Positions 1-5,338 are shown, counted from the stretch's first letter. The stretch: 5,338 bases of DNA from Trebonia sp. (GCA_030043595.1 JASHXJ010000468.1:1-5338), one strand, 5' to 3'. The notes: generated by a model from the sequence alone, not told the origin. Translations and numbers: made by a program.

Positions 1-1
1 C

Positions 2-1552
2 GGCTTCCTGCCCGGCACCCTGTACGAGAAGATCGACCCCTACCTGCGCCCGCTCTACGACGCGCTGCACGACATGATCGACCCCGACTCGATCCCCAAG
101 CTGACCGCGTCCGGCACGATCGAGATCGCCCCGCTGGCGTACATGCGGGGAAGAGCTCAGCCGACCGGTACGCCGGTGCTGACGGCTGACGGTTTCCGGC
201 CGATCGGCTCGCTCATGGTGGGCGATTTGGTCATCGGGTCGAACGGCGAGCCGACGCCGGTCATCGGCGTGTACCCGCAGGGCGCGAAGGACATCTACCG
301 GGTCACCACGCAGGACGGGGCCTCCACGCTGTGCTCAGGGGATCATCTGTGGGCGGTGGCGACCCGCGACGATCGCCGTCGCGGCAAGCCGCTTCGGGTG
401 CTGACCACTCGCGAGATGATCGGCGACTTGCGCGCCGGTCACTGCCACCGCTACGAGCTCCCACTGCACAGCGCACCGGTGTGCTTCCCGTACCAGGAAG
501 TTCCGATGGACCCGTACGCGCTCGGGCTGCTGCTCGGCGACGGCTGCCTGACCGGGACAACCACGCCGAGCTTCGCCACCGGCGACCCCGAGCTTGCGCG
601 GGAGCTGCAGCTACGGCTGCCGGGGATCCAAGTGCGGCCCAAGAAGGGACCCGACTACCAGCTGAACCAGCTGACGTCGCCATGGGAGAGCAGCATCCTG
701 GTGGAGAATCCGGCTACCGGGGTGGCCCGTGGGCTCGGATTGCACGGTACGCGATCGACCACCAAGTTCGTGCCTGACCGCTATCTTTACAACTCGGCAG
801 GTGTCCGGCTGGCTGTTCTGCAAGGGTTGCTCGACACGGACGGCGGACCCGTCACCCAGCGGGGCAGGACATGCCGAATCCAGTACGCGACCACCTCACC
901 GAGACTGCGTGACGACGTGCTGTTCCTGGTCAGGTCGCTGGGAGGTGTCGCTTACAACCGTGTGCGCCAGGCTGCTGGGCGCGCCGTCCATCACCGGCAC
1001 GACGCATACACTGTCGACATCCGGCTGCCGGAAGGCATCGAGCCGTTCCGGCTCAGCCGGAAGCTGGCGACGTACCGTGCGGCGGGCGGCGGCGGGCGGC
1101 CGATGCGGTTCATCGAGAGTATCGAGCCGGCTGGCAACGCCGAGGCCGTGTGCATCTCGGTGGCGGCAGCCGACTCTCTGTACACCACGGAAGACTTCCT
1201 GCTGACGCACAATACGCTGAACGACTCGTTCATCATCCTGGACGAGGCGCAGAACACGTCGGCCGAGCAGATGAAGATGTTCCTCACGAGGCTGGGGTTC
1301 GGCTCCAAGATGGTGGTCACCGGTGACATCACCCAGGTGGACCTGCCGACCGGACAGGTGAGCGGCCTGCGCATCGTGCAGGACATCCTCGACGGCATTC
1401 CCGATATCCACTTCGCCCGGCTGACCAGCCACGACGTCGTCCGGCACAAGCTGGTCGGGAAGATCGTTGACGCTTACGAGCGGTTTGACGCGAAGGCCCA
1501 GGCGGCCCAGGGGCGCACTGGCGCCCAGCCGCCGCGCCGCCGCGGCCGCTGA
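2..1552 (+). CDS. phoH: PhoH family ATPase, 5'-truncated by the window edge and interrupted by an in-frame intein
   Basis: PhoH-like proteins are cytoplasmic P-loop ATPases. Their cellular role is not settled; RNA metabolism is often suggested, and their genes commonly sit beside ybeY as here. The reading frame is open from base 2, so the Met codon at 74 is internal and the true start lies upstream of the window, as does the Walker A loop. Visible exteins are 51 residues (GFLPGTLYEKIDPY... to MRGR) and 112 residues after the intein. The downstream part begins TLNDSFIILDEAQNT, which contains the Walker B strand (IILDEA, about 1232-1249). The PhoH-typical VVTGDITQVDLP segment follows at about 1313-1348. 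The protein ends in a basic tail (PPRRRGR), and the stop is TGA at 1550-1552. Joining the exteins gives MRGR-TLND, the continuous PhoH sequence expected for the family. First gene visible of an operon with ybeY 21 nt downstream. Family identification is secure; the spliced product depends on the intein being active. Confidence 0.95.
   Translation, partial: GFLPGTLYEKIDPYLRPLYDALHDMIDPDSIPKLTASGTIEIAPLAYMRGRAQPTGTPVLTADGFRPIGSLMVGDLVIGSNGEPTPVIGVYPQGAKDIYRVTTQDGASTLCSGDHLWAVATRDDRRRGKPLRVLTTREMIGDLRAGHCHRYELPLHSAPVCFPYQEVPMDPYALGLLLGDGCLTGTTTPSFATGDPELARELQLRLPGIQVRPKKGPDYQLNQLTSPWESSILVENPATGVARGLGLHGTRSTTKFVPDRYLYNSAGVRLAVLQGLLDTDGGPVTQRGRTCRIQYATTSPRLRDDVLFLVRSLGGVAYNRVRQAAGRAVHHRHDAYTVDIRLPEGIEPFRLSRKLATYRAAGGGGRPMRFIESIEPAGNAEAVCISVAAADSLYTTEDFLLTHNTLNDSFIILDEAQNTSAEQMKMFLTRLGFGSKMVVTGDITQVDLPTGQVSGLRIVQDILDGIPDIHFARLTSHDVVRHKLVGKIVDAYERFDAKAQAAQGRTGAQPPRRRGR
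155..1213 (+). mobile_element. Class 3 (Ala1, W-C-T motif) intein with LAGLIDADG homing endonuclease, inserted in PhoH
   Basis: A 353-residue protein-splicing element embedded in frame in PhoH; after translation it excises itself and ligates the exteins. Residue 1 is Ala (GCT, 155-157), not the usual Cys/Ser. Block A is GTPVLTADGFRPIG and the N2-like block is MVGDLVIGSNGEPTPV. Block B is CSGDHLW with His64 and Trp66 (350-352). Block F is AVCISV with Cys333 (1151-1153). Block G is LLTHN with Thr351, His352 and Asn353 (1211-1213), followed by extein Thr (ACG, 1214). Trp at B12, Cys at F4 and Thr at G5 together with a non-nucleophilic first residue are the established signature of class 3 inteins, in which the F4 Cys starts splicing by forming the branched intermediate. 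The block B position three before His is Ser rather than the commoner Thr. By eye, about 60 of 353 codons end in A/T, against about 10 of 163 in the exteins, which suggests a separate origin. No lesion was seen; activity is inferred. Confidence 0.95.
506..1054 (+). other. LAGLIDADG (DOD) homing endonuclase domain inside the PhoH intein (approximate bounds)
   Basis: The centre of the intein (about intein residues 118-300) carries two LAGLIDADG-type helices. The first is YALGLLLGDGC with Asp129 (539-541). The second is LAVLQGLLDTDGG with Asp227 and Asp229 (839-841). Between them, KFVPDRYL matches the Ile/Val-Pro-x-x-Tyr-Leu block that precedes the second helix in DOD endonucleases. Established knowledge: such domains cleave intein-less alleles of the host gene, and repair copies the intein into them (homing). 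Both acidic residues of the motifs are present and the frame is intact, so the nuclease may be active rather than decayed. The expected target is the uninterrupted phoH sequence spanning the codons for MRGR and TLND. The domain edges are estimates from motif positions, not from an alignment. Confidence 0.8.
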
Positions 1553-1573
1553 GCACAGGATCGGGGAAGTCAG

Positions 1574-2071
1574 GTGAGCATCGAAATCGCCAACGAGTCG
1601 GGGGTGGCGGTCGACGAGCTGGCACTCGCCTCGGTAGCGCGGTTCGCGCTTGACCGGCTGCGCATCCACCCGCTGGCCGAGCTGTCCGTGCTGCTCGTCG
1701 ACGAAGCCGCCATGACCGACCTGCACGTGAAGTGGATGGACGAGCCCGGGCCGACCGACGTGCTCTCGTTCCCGATGGATGAGCTGCGCCCGCCGTCGAT
1801 AGGCGGCACGCACGGCGGCCGGGTCGGCGTCGAGGAGCCAGGCCCGGAGCCGGGCCTGCTCGGCGACGTGGTGCTGTGCCCGCAGGTCGCCGCCGTGCAG
1901 GCGCGACAGGCCGGCCACTCGGCACAGCGGGAGCTCGAGCTGCTCTGCGTGCACGGGATCTTGCACCTTCTCGGCTACGATCACGCGGATCCCGAGGAAG
2001 AAGCCGAGATGTTCGGGCTGCAGGGCGAGTTGCTCCGGGCCTGGCGGGAAGGGCAGAAGGGACCTGGTTGA
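1574..2071 (+). CDS. ybeY: Endoribonuclease YbeY (rRNA maturation factor)
   Basis: YbeY is a cytoplasmic, zinc-dependent single-strand endoribonuclease acting in 16S rRNA 3'-end maturation and 70S ribosome quality control. The 165-residue product has the family's usual length. It carries the diagnostic metal motif HGILHLLGYDH at residues 127-137, where His127, His131 and His137 are the zinc ligands. The conserved PTDVLSFPMDE segment is at residues 60-70 and LLGDVVLCP at about 95-103. The linker between these two (about 71-94) is Gly/Pro-rich and somewhat extended. The start is the GTG at 1574, preceded by GGGGAAG (1563-1569) as a ribosome-binding site with a short 4-nt spacer. The protein begins MSIEIANESG, as expected for actinobacterial YbeY. 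It lies 21 nt after phoH, and its stop overlaps the next ATG by one base, so it is almost certainly co-transcribed with both neighbours and translationally coupled to the downstream gene. Confidence 0.95.
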   Translation: MSIEIANESGVAVDELALASVARFALDRLRIHPLAELSVLLVDEAAMTDLHVKWMDEPGPTDVLSFPMDELRPPSIGGTHGGRVGVEEPGPEPGLLGDVVLCPQVAAVQARQAGHSAQRELELLCVHGILHLLGYDHADPEEEAEMFGLQGELLRAWREGQKGPG

Positions 2072-2073
2072 TG
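2056..2073 (+). promoter_or_regulatory. Ribosome-binding site and TGATG stop/start overlap coupling ybeY to the HlyC/CorC gene
   Basis: GAAGGGA at 2056-2062, inside the end of ybeY, sits 8 nt before the ATG at 2071. The final A of the ybeY TGA (2069-2071) is the first base of that ATG. This arrangement is typical of translational coupling by reinitiation and decides the start of the downstream gene. Confidence 0.8.
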
Positions 2074-3282
2074 TCACCCGCAGGGTGGCTGCTGGTAGCC
2101 GCGATCGCGCTGATCCTCGTCGCTGGCTGGTGCGCCGGCGCCCAGGCCGCCATGTCCAGGATCGACGCCGAGGCACTCACCCGGTACGGCAGCCTGCTGA
2201 TGCTGATCCGGGTGTGCGCCGAGGTGTCGGCGGCGGTGCTCATGACGCTGGCGTTCGCCCACTGGCTCGGTGGCGGGTGGCAGGTGTTCCTGCCCGCGGC
2301 CGGTGCCCTCCTCGTCGCGCGGTACGTGCTCATCGGGGTCGGGCCGCGTGCCATGGGCCGACGCCGCGCCGAGCGGGTGGCGGGCACCGCGGAGCGGCTG
2401 CTGCGCCCGCTGCATGTGATGCTCGGGCCGCTGGCGCGGCTGCTCGACGCGATGGCCGGCGTGCTACCACTCGGCGGCCGCACCGCGGACGCCGAGCTGA
2501 CCGCCCGGCCCGAGGTTCGCGGCCTGGTTGACTACATCGAGGGGCGCAGCGAGATCGAGCCGGGGGAGCGGGAGATGGTGCGCTCGGTCTTCGAGCTCGG
2601 TGACACGATCGTCCGCGAGGTCATGGTGCCGCGCACGGACATGGTGTTCATCGAGCGTGACAAGACCCTCGACCAGGCCCTGTCCCTCGCGCTGCGCAGT
2701 GGCTTCTCCCGCATCCCCGTGGTGGGGGAGAACACCGACGACGTGATCGGGATCGCCTACCTCAAGGACATCGTCGCCTGGGTGCATGAGCACCCGGGCG
2801 CGGAGGAGACCGAGCGGATCGACCAGGTCATGCGGCCCGCCACGTATGTGCCCGAGAGCAAGCCGATCGACGAGCTGCTCAGGAACATGCAGGTGCAGCG
2901 GATTCACGTGGCGATCGTGATCGACGAGTACGGCGGCACGGCCGGCCTGGTCACGATCGAGGACATCCTGGAGGAGATCGTCGGCGAGATCGCCGACGAG
3001 TATGACAACGAGCGGGCGCCGGTCGAGTGGCTCGCGCCGGGCACCGCCCGGGTCACCGCGAGGCTCCCGGTGACCGAGCTCGAGGAGCTGTTCGGGGTGG
3101 CGGTGGACGCGGAGGACGTGGAGACCGTCGGCGGCCTGCTGGCGCACGAGCTCGGCCGGGTACCCATCGCCGGCGCCGAAGCCACGGTATCCGGCCTGCG
3201 GCTGACCGCGGAGAACCTCGCCGGCCGGCGCAACAAGCTGGGCACCGTCCTCATCGAGCGCATGGAAGAACAGCCCGCCTGA
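2071..3282 (+). CDS. HlyC/CorC (CNNM) family membrane protein with paired CBS domains
   Basis: This 403-residue protein has the hemolysin C/CorC layout. An N-terminal CNNM/DUF21-type membrane part has hydrophobic segments at about 4-22, 46-66 and 70-92, with a possible further helix at 113-133. A linker (SEIEPGEREMVRSVFELGD, 160-178) and the VREVMVPRTDM motif (181-191) follow, then two CBS domains at about 187-237 (GFSRIPVVGE...DDVIGIAYLKDIV) and 253-305 (IHVAIVIDEYGGTAGLVTIEDILEEIVGEI). The C-terminal CorC_HlyC domain is at about 318-397. Family members are linked to magnesium/cobalt efflux or tolerance, and CBS pairs usually sense adenine nucleotides; the hemolysin name is historical. The ATG at 2071 overlaps the ybeY TGA, and GAAGGGA (2056-2062) lies 8 nt upstream; the longer frame back to 1876 runs inside ybeY and is rejected. 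The first membrane segment has AGAQAA where many relatives have an acidic residue, and the usual GExxPK motif reads GVGPR, so transport activity is uncertain. Confidence 0.92.
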   Translation: MSPAGWLLVAAIALILVAGWCAGAQAAMSRIDAEALTRYGSLLMLIRVCAEVSAAVLMTLAFAHWLGGGWQVFLPAAGALLVARYVLIGVGPRAMGRRRAERVAGTAERLLRPLHVMLGPLARLLDAMAGVLPLGGRTADAELTARPEVRGLVDYIEGRSEIEPGEREMVRSVFELGDTIVREVMVPRTDMVFIERDKTLDQALSLALRSGFSRIPVVGENTDDVIGIAYLKDIVAWVHEHPGAEETERIDQVMRPATYVPESKPIDELLRNMQVQRIHVAIVIDEYGGTAGLVTIEDILEEIVGEIADEYDNERAPVEWLAPGTARVTARLPVTELEELFGVAVDAEDVETVGGLLAHELGRVPIAGAEATVSGLRLTAENLAGRRNKLGTVLIERMEEQPA

Positions 3283-3332
3283 GCCCGAGCGGCCGGGCCC
3301 CTCCGTGCCACCCCGTCAGGGGGCGAGGTGGC
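3283..3332. terminator. Possible convergent-gene hairpins (weak, no T tract)
   Basis: The 33-nt gap between the converging genes and the first bases of the minus-strand gene contain two GC-rich hairpins. The first is GCCCG/CGGGC (3283-3287 with 3294-3298, 6-nt loop). The second is nested: GCCA/TGGC (3307-3310 with 3329-3332) around CCCC-GTCA-GGGG (3311-3322), with a bulge at 3323-3328. The second includes the minus-strand stop (TCA at 3316-3318). Neither is followed by a T run on either strand, so a role in termination rests only on position at the convergent junction. In DNA this rich in GC, such stems can occur by chance. Confidence 0.25.
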
Positions 3333-4053
3333 GCGTGAAGAATCGCTGCGAGCTCTCGACCTCGAACACCGGGACGTCCATGTGGCCGCCGGGATTGGCG
3401 TGCAGCGTCTTCTCCGCCGAGCCGATGGCGTCGAACAGCGCCAGCCCCGAGTCGCGCGGCACGATCTCGTCGTCCCACTGGAGCACGAATTCGACCGGCA
3501 CGGTGATCCGGGCGGCCGGCTCAGCCAGTGTCTCCAGGCCCATGAGGCCGAGAACGGCAGCCCTGATTCTCGGCTCGGCCGCCACCAGCGGCACGCCGAT
3601 CGCGCTGCCGAGCGACACGCCCCAGTAGCCGACCGGGGCGCCGGCGCCGATCCAGTCGAGTCCGGTCAGCGCGTCGATGGCGGCCTGCCATTCGGGTATC
3701 GCGAGCGCCGCGGCGACGACACCCCGGCGTGCGAACACCTCGCCGAGGGGCTTGCCCGCCGCGGTCAGTTCCTCGATCTCCGCGTTGAACGGCTCGTACT
3801 CGGCCGGGACCGGCCTGCCGCCCCACCCCGGGGCGTCGATGGCGGCCACCGCGAACCCGTTCGCTGTCACGTAGCGCCGGGCTCGGGCGGTGATCGCCGG
3901 CGCCGTCTTGTGGCCGCCGCCGCCATGGCCGAGCAGGACGAGCGGCCGCGGTCCGGCGGCCCCGGCAGGCGCCCACACCGCGCCGGGAACATCGCCTACC
4001 GCGAACATGCGCTCCGTCACGCCGTCCGACGTCGTCTCCGCGCTGAACCGCAT
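3316..4053 (-). CDS. Alpha/beta hydrolase, dienelactone-hydrolase-like
   Basis: A 245-residue single-domain serine hydrolase, probably cytoplasmic (no signal peptide or membrane segment seen). The oxyanion-hole region is LGHGGGGHK (residues 41-49). The nucleophile elbow is GYWGVSLGSAIG with Ser147. The likely acid is in LQWDDEIVP (Asp194 or Asp195), and the catalytic His is His224 in NPGGHMDVP. This order and spacing complete an alpha/beta-hydrolase triad. The start is taken as the ATG at 4053 (MRFSAETTSDGV...), because AGGAAGG (4065-4071) lies 11 nt upstream on the minus strand. The frame stays open to an ATG at 4152, but that adds 33 Arg-rich, low-complexity residues and would start inside the palindromic operator-like region. 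Substrate unknown; an ester, lactone or acyl-peptide-type substrate is possible. It converges on the HlyC/CorC gene and diverges from the Rieske oxygenase, which hints at a shared catabolic role, for example cleaving an ester precursor or product. That link is inference. Confidence 0.85.
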   Translation of the reverse strand: MRFSAETTSDGVTERMFAVGDVPGAVWAPAGAAGPRPLVLLGHGGGGHKTAPAITARARRYVTANGFAVAAIDAPGWGGRPVPAEYEPFNAEIEELTAAGKPLGEVFARRGVVAAALAIPEWQAAIDALTGLDWIGAGAPVGYWGVSLGSAIGVPLVAAEPRIRAAVLGLMGLETLAEPAARITVPVEFVLQWDDEIVPRDSGLALFDAIGSAEKTLHANPGGHMDVPVFEVESSQRFFTRHLAP

Positions 4054-4256
4054 ATCGGCTGCCGCCTTCCTGTCCGGTCTCGTCCGCCGCCTACCACCGT
4101 CTCCCACGTCCCCCCGCCTGCGCAAGAACGGGACGTCGCCGCACGTCGACAATCTTGTTTAGTTAACAATTGACAACATTGTTAGCTCAGTGAGACGGTG
4201 AAAAGGCCGGTCCGACGTGGAAGCGGCCCGGTCGTCGGGTCATGCGGAGGTGCGCC
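4054..4256. promoter_or_regulatory. Divergent intergenic region with AT-rich promoter/operator core
   Basis: This 203-bp gap separates the hydrolase (-) from the Rieske gene (+) and must hold promoters for both unless one is leaderless. Most of it is GC-rich, but 4149-4187 is conspicuously AT-rich. A TTGACA hexamer on the plus strand (4170-4175) matches a -35 box, but no good -10 box is found at 16-18 bp (around 4192-4198 reads GAGACGG). On the minus strand TTGTCA (4175-4170) is followed after 16 bp only by the weak GATTGT. Promoter positions are therefore not assigned. The plus-strand ribosome-binding site GGAGG is at 4246-4250. Confidence 0.5.
4148..4187. promoter_or_regulatory. Putative TetR- or MarR-type operator: clustered ACAA/TTGT palindromes
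   Basis: GACAA-TC-TTGTT (4148-4159) and GACAA-CA-TTGTT (4172-4183) are two copies of the same GACAANNTTGTT element, 24 bp apart, each with a perfect ACAA/TTGT palindrome. Overlapping them is a longer inverted repeat: AGTTAACAAT (4161-4170) and ATTGTTAGCT (4178-4187), complementary at 9 of 10 positions around a 7-bp centre. A third pairing, TTGTT/AACAA (4155-4159 with 4165-4169), links the two. Such short AT-rich dyads in a divergent promoter are typical sites for dimeric winged-helix or TetR-family regulators, and the site overlaps the TTGACA hexamer, as a repressor site would. The regulator is not in the window, and family assignment is inference. Confidence 0.5.
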
Positions 4257-4259
4257 GTG
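4246..4259 (+). promoter_or_regulatory. Ribosome-binding site that fixes the GTG start of the Rieske gene
   Basis: GGAGG at 4246-4250 is 6 nt before the GTG at 4257. The in-frame ATG at 4242 lies upstream of this site and has no comparable purine run at the right distance, so the GTG is the better start. Confidence 0.75.
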
Positions 4260-5338
4260 CTCAGGGCGGAAGAGAACGAGATCCTGACCCGGGTGGGGCC
4301 GGGGACGCTGATGGGCGAGCTGCTGCGTCGCTACTGGACGCCGGCCTGCCTGACGTCCGAGATCCCCGAGCCGGGAGGCGCGCCGCTGCGGGTGCGGCTG
4401 CTCGGCGAGAACCTGGTGGCCTACCGGGACACGATCGGGCGGGTCGGGCTGGTGCAGGAGAACTGCCCGCACCGCGGCGCGTCACTGTACTTCGCCCGCA
4501 ACGAGGACGCCGCTATCCGCTGCGTTTACCACGGGTGGGCGTTCGATGTGGACGGCCGGTGCGTGGACATGCCGAGCGAGCCGGTGCCGTTCTGCGAGAA
4601 GGTGCGGATGAAGGCGTACCCCACCCACGAGTCCGGGGGCGTCGTCTGGGCCTACATGGGTCCGCGGGAGACGATGACGCCCTTCCGGGACTTCGGCACC
4701 GAGGGCCATGACGCCGCCGAGTTCATGGCGGCGAAGCAGCTCACGACCTGCAACTGGGTGCAGGCGATGGAGGGGAACATCGACACGGCCCACATCTCCC
4801 ACCTGCACCAGTGGGACGGGGTCGACAACATCCCCGACGACGGCTCGGACAAGCCCGGCTACCCGTCCAACGCCATGTCGTGGAAGTTCTGGCGGCACGA
4901 CCGCGCACCGCGGCTTGAGGTCCACGACACCTGGTACGGGTACCGCTACGCCGGCATCCGCAGCACGCCTAACGGCAACACCCACGTGCGCATCACCGCG
5001 TACGCGGTGCCCTACTCGACGATGGTCGCCAGCATCCCCTTCAGCACGGGCCACGGGATGTTCATCCCGATCGACGACGAGAACTGCTGGCGCTACTTCG
5101 TCACCACCAGGGACCGGCAGAACCCGCGCAACCTCGGCGGCGCCAACCTCTTCTCCGTCGCCCCGTTCTCCACCCCGATAACGGGCCGCAGAGACGGCAT
5201 CATCCCGCGTCAGTTCACCATGGACAACGACTTCAGGATCGACAGGGAAGCCCAGCGCAACGGCATCTTCAGCGGCGTCTCGGACTTCGTGAGCCAGGAC
5301 TTCATGGTGACCGAGTCGATGGGCCCGATCTACGACCG
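4257..5338 (+). CDS. Rieske non-heme iron oxygenase, alpha subunit (phthalate-dioxygenase-like), 3'-truncated
   Basis: Catalytic subunit of a ring-hydroxylating or demethylating oxygenase that uses electrons from a separate reductase to activate O2. The frame is open from GTG 4257 to the window edge, giving 360 complete codons of a family usually about 400-450 residues. The N-terminal Rieske [2Fe-2S] domain has the full motif C70-P-H72...C89-V-Y-H92 with 16 residues between His72 and Cys89. The catalytic domain has MEGNIDTAHISHLH, giving the mononuclear-iron pattern Asp176-x2-His179-x4-His184. Asp348 in SQDFMVTESMGPIYD is the probable third, carboxylate ligand. The start VLRAEENEILTRVGPGTLMG and the end of the visible part fit the phthalate 4,5-dioxygenase-like group of single-component alpha subunits. 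Substrate cannot be read from the sequence. No reductase or ferredoxin gene is visible and one may lie downstream. The gene is divergent from an alpha/beta hydrolase across a palindrome-rich gap, so inducible control is likely. Confidence 0.93.
   Translation, partial: MLRAEENEILTRVGPGTLMGELLRRYWTPACLTSEIPEPGGAPLRVRLLGENLVAYRDTIGRVGLVQENCPHRGASLYFARNEDAAIRCVYHGWAFDVDGRCVDMPSEPVPFCEKVRMKAYPTHESGGVVWAYMGPRETMTPFRDFGTEGHDAAEFMAAKQLTTCNWVQAMEGNIDTAHISHLHQWDGVDNIPDDGSDKPGYPSNAMSWKFWRHDRAPRLEVHDTWYGYRYAGIRSTPNGNTHVRITAYAVPYSTMVASIPFSTGHGMFIPIDDENCWRYFVTTRDRQNPRNLGGANLFSVAPFSTPITGRRDGIIPRQFTMDNDFRIDREAQRNGIFSGVSDFVSQDFMVTESMGPIYD

Noticed and set aside
74..1552. Met codon at 74 as the start of a 492-residue protein
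   Set aside because: The frame is open back to base 2 and the upstream residues (GFLPGTLYEKIDPY...) are conserved PhoH sequence, so the Met is internal and the gene is cut by the window edge.
896..2483. Long minus-strand open frames opposite phoH, ybeY and the HlyC/CorC gene (896-2176 and 1329-2483)
   Set aside because: Their translations are Arg/Ala/Pro-rich with no recognisable domain and lie wholly antisense to confidently identified genes. Such frames are a usual by-product of high GC content.
4054..4152. N-terminal extension of the hydrolase to the ATG at 4152
   Set aside because: The added residues are Arg-rich and low in complexity, the start would fall within the palindromic element, and a good ribosome-binding site precedes the ATG at 4053.
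3328..4173. 281-residue plus-strand open frame opposite the alpha/beta hydrolase
   Set aside because: It lacks family motifs and is Arg-rich, whereas the minus strand encodes an oxyanion hole, a nucleophile elbow and a catalytic His in the correct order.
4170..4198. Complete sigma-70-type promoter built on TTGACA at 4170-4175
   Set aside because: No acceptable -10 hexamer is found at 16-18 bp, so only the hexamer itself is noted.
4242..4256. In-frame ATG at 4242 as start of the Rieske gene
   Set aside because: The GGAGG site at 4246-4250 lies inside this extension and is correctly spaced for the GTG at 4257, and the family typically begins close to the LRAEENEILTRVG segment.
4217..4711. Plus-strand open frame starting at 4217 overlapping the Rieske gene
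   Set aside because: It is out of frame with the Rieske motifs, has low-complexity composition and stops early, while the Rieske frame runs uninterrupted to the window edge.

Overview
The window is GC-rich, with strongly G/C-ending codons and GTG as well as ATG starts. Together with the order phoH - ybeY - HlyC/CorC-type gene, this points to a chromosomal segment of a high-GC actinobacterium. Genus cannot be told from the sequence. Two genes run off the edges: phoH at the left and a Rieske oxygenase at the right.

Left block (2-3282, all +): a housekeeping operon. The 3' part of phoH (PhoH-family ATPase) is interrupted in frame by a 353-residue intein (155-1213). ybeY (16S rRNA maturation endoribonuclease) follows after 21 nt, then a HlyC/CorC family membrane/CBS protein whose ATG overlaps the ybeY stop (TGATG). 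The intein is the most notable item. It starts with Ala, carries the non-contiguous Trp-Cys-Thr signature of class 3 inteins, ends in His-Asn before Thr, and contains a two-motif LAGLIDADG homing endonuclease with both acidic residues present. Splicing would rejoin MRGR to TLND, just ahead of the Walker B strand of PhoH.

Right block (3316-5338): after a short convergent junction, the operon gives way to what looks like accessory catabolism. An alpha/beta hydrolase of the dienelactone-hydrolase type lies on the minus strand. Divergent from it is a Rieske non-heme iron oxygenase alpha subunit of the phthalate-dioxygenase-like type (+). The roughly 200-bp gap between them holds a short AT-rich island packed with ACAA/TTGT half-sites, including two ACAA-NN-TTGT palindromes 24 bp apart and a 27-bp near-perfect inverted repeat. 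This looks like an operator controlling the divergent pair; no regulator gene is visible in the window.

No tRNA, rRNA, CRISPR array or insertion sequence was seen. No wholly new system is evident. The most interesting items are the apparently intact class 3 intein in PhoH, with codon anomalies reaching across its upstream junction, and the unassigned operator-like region.
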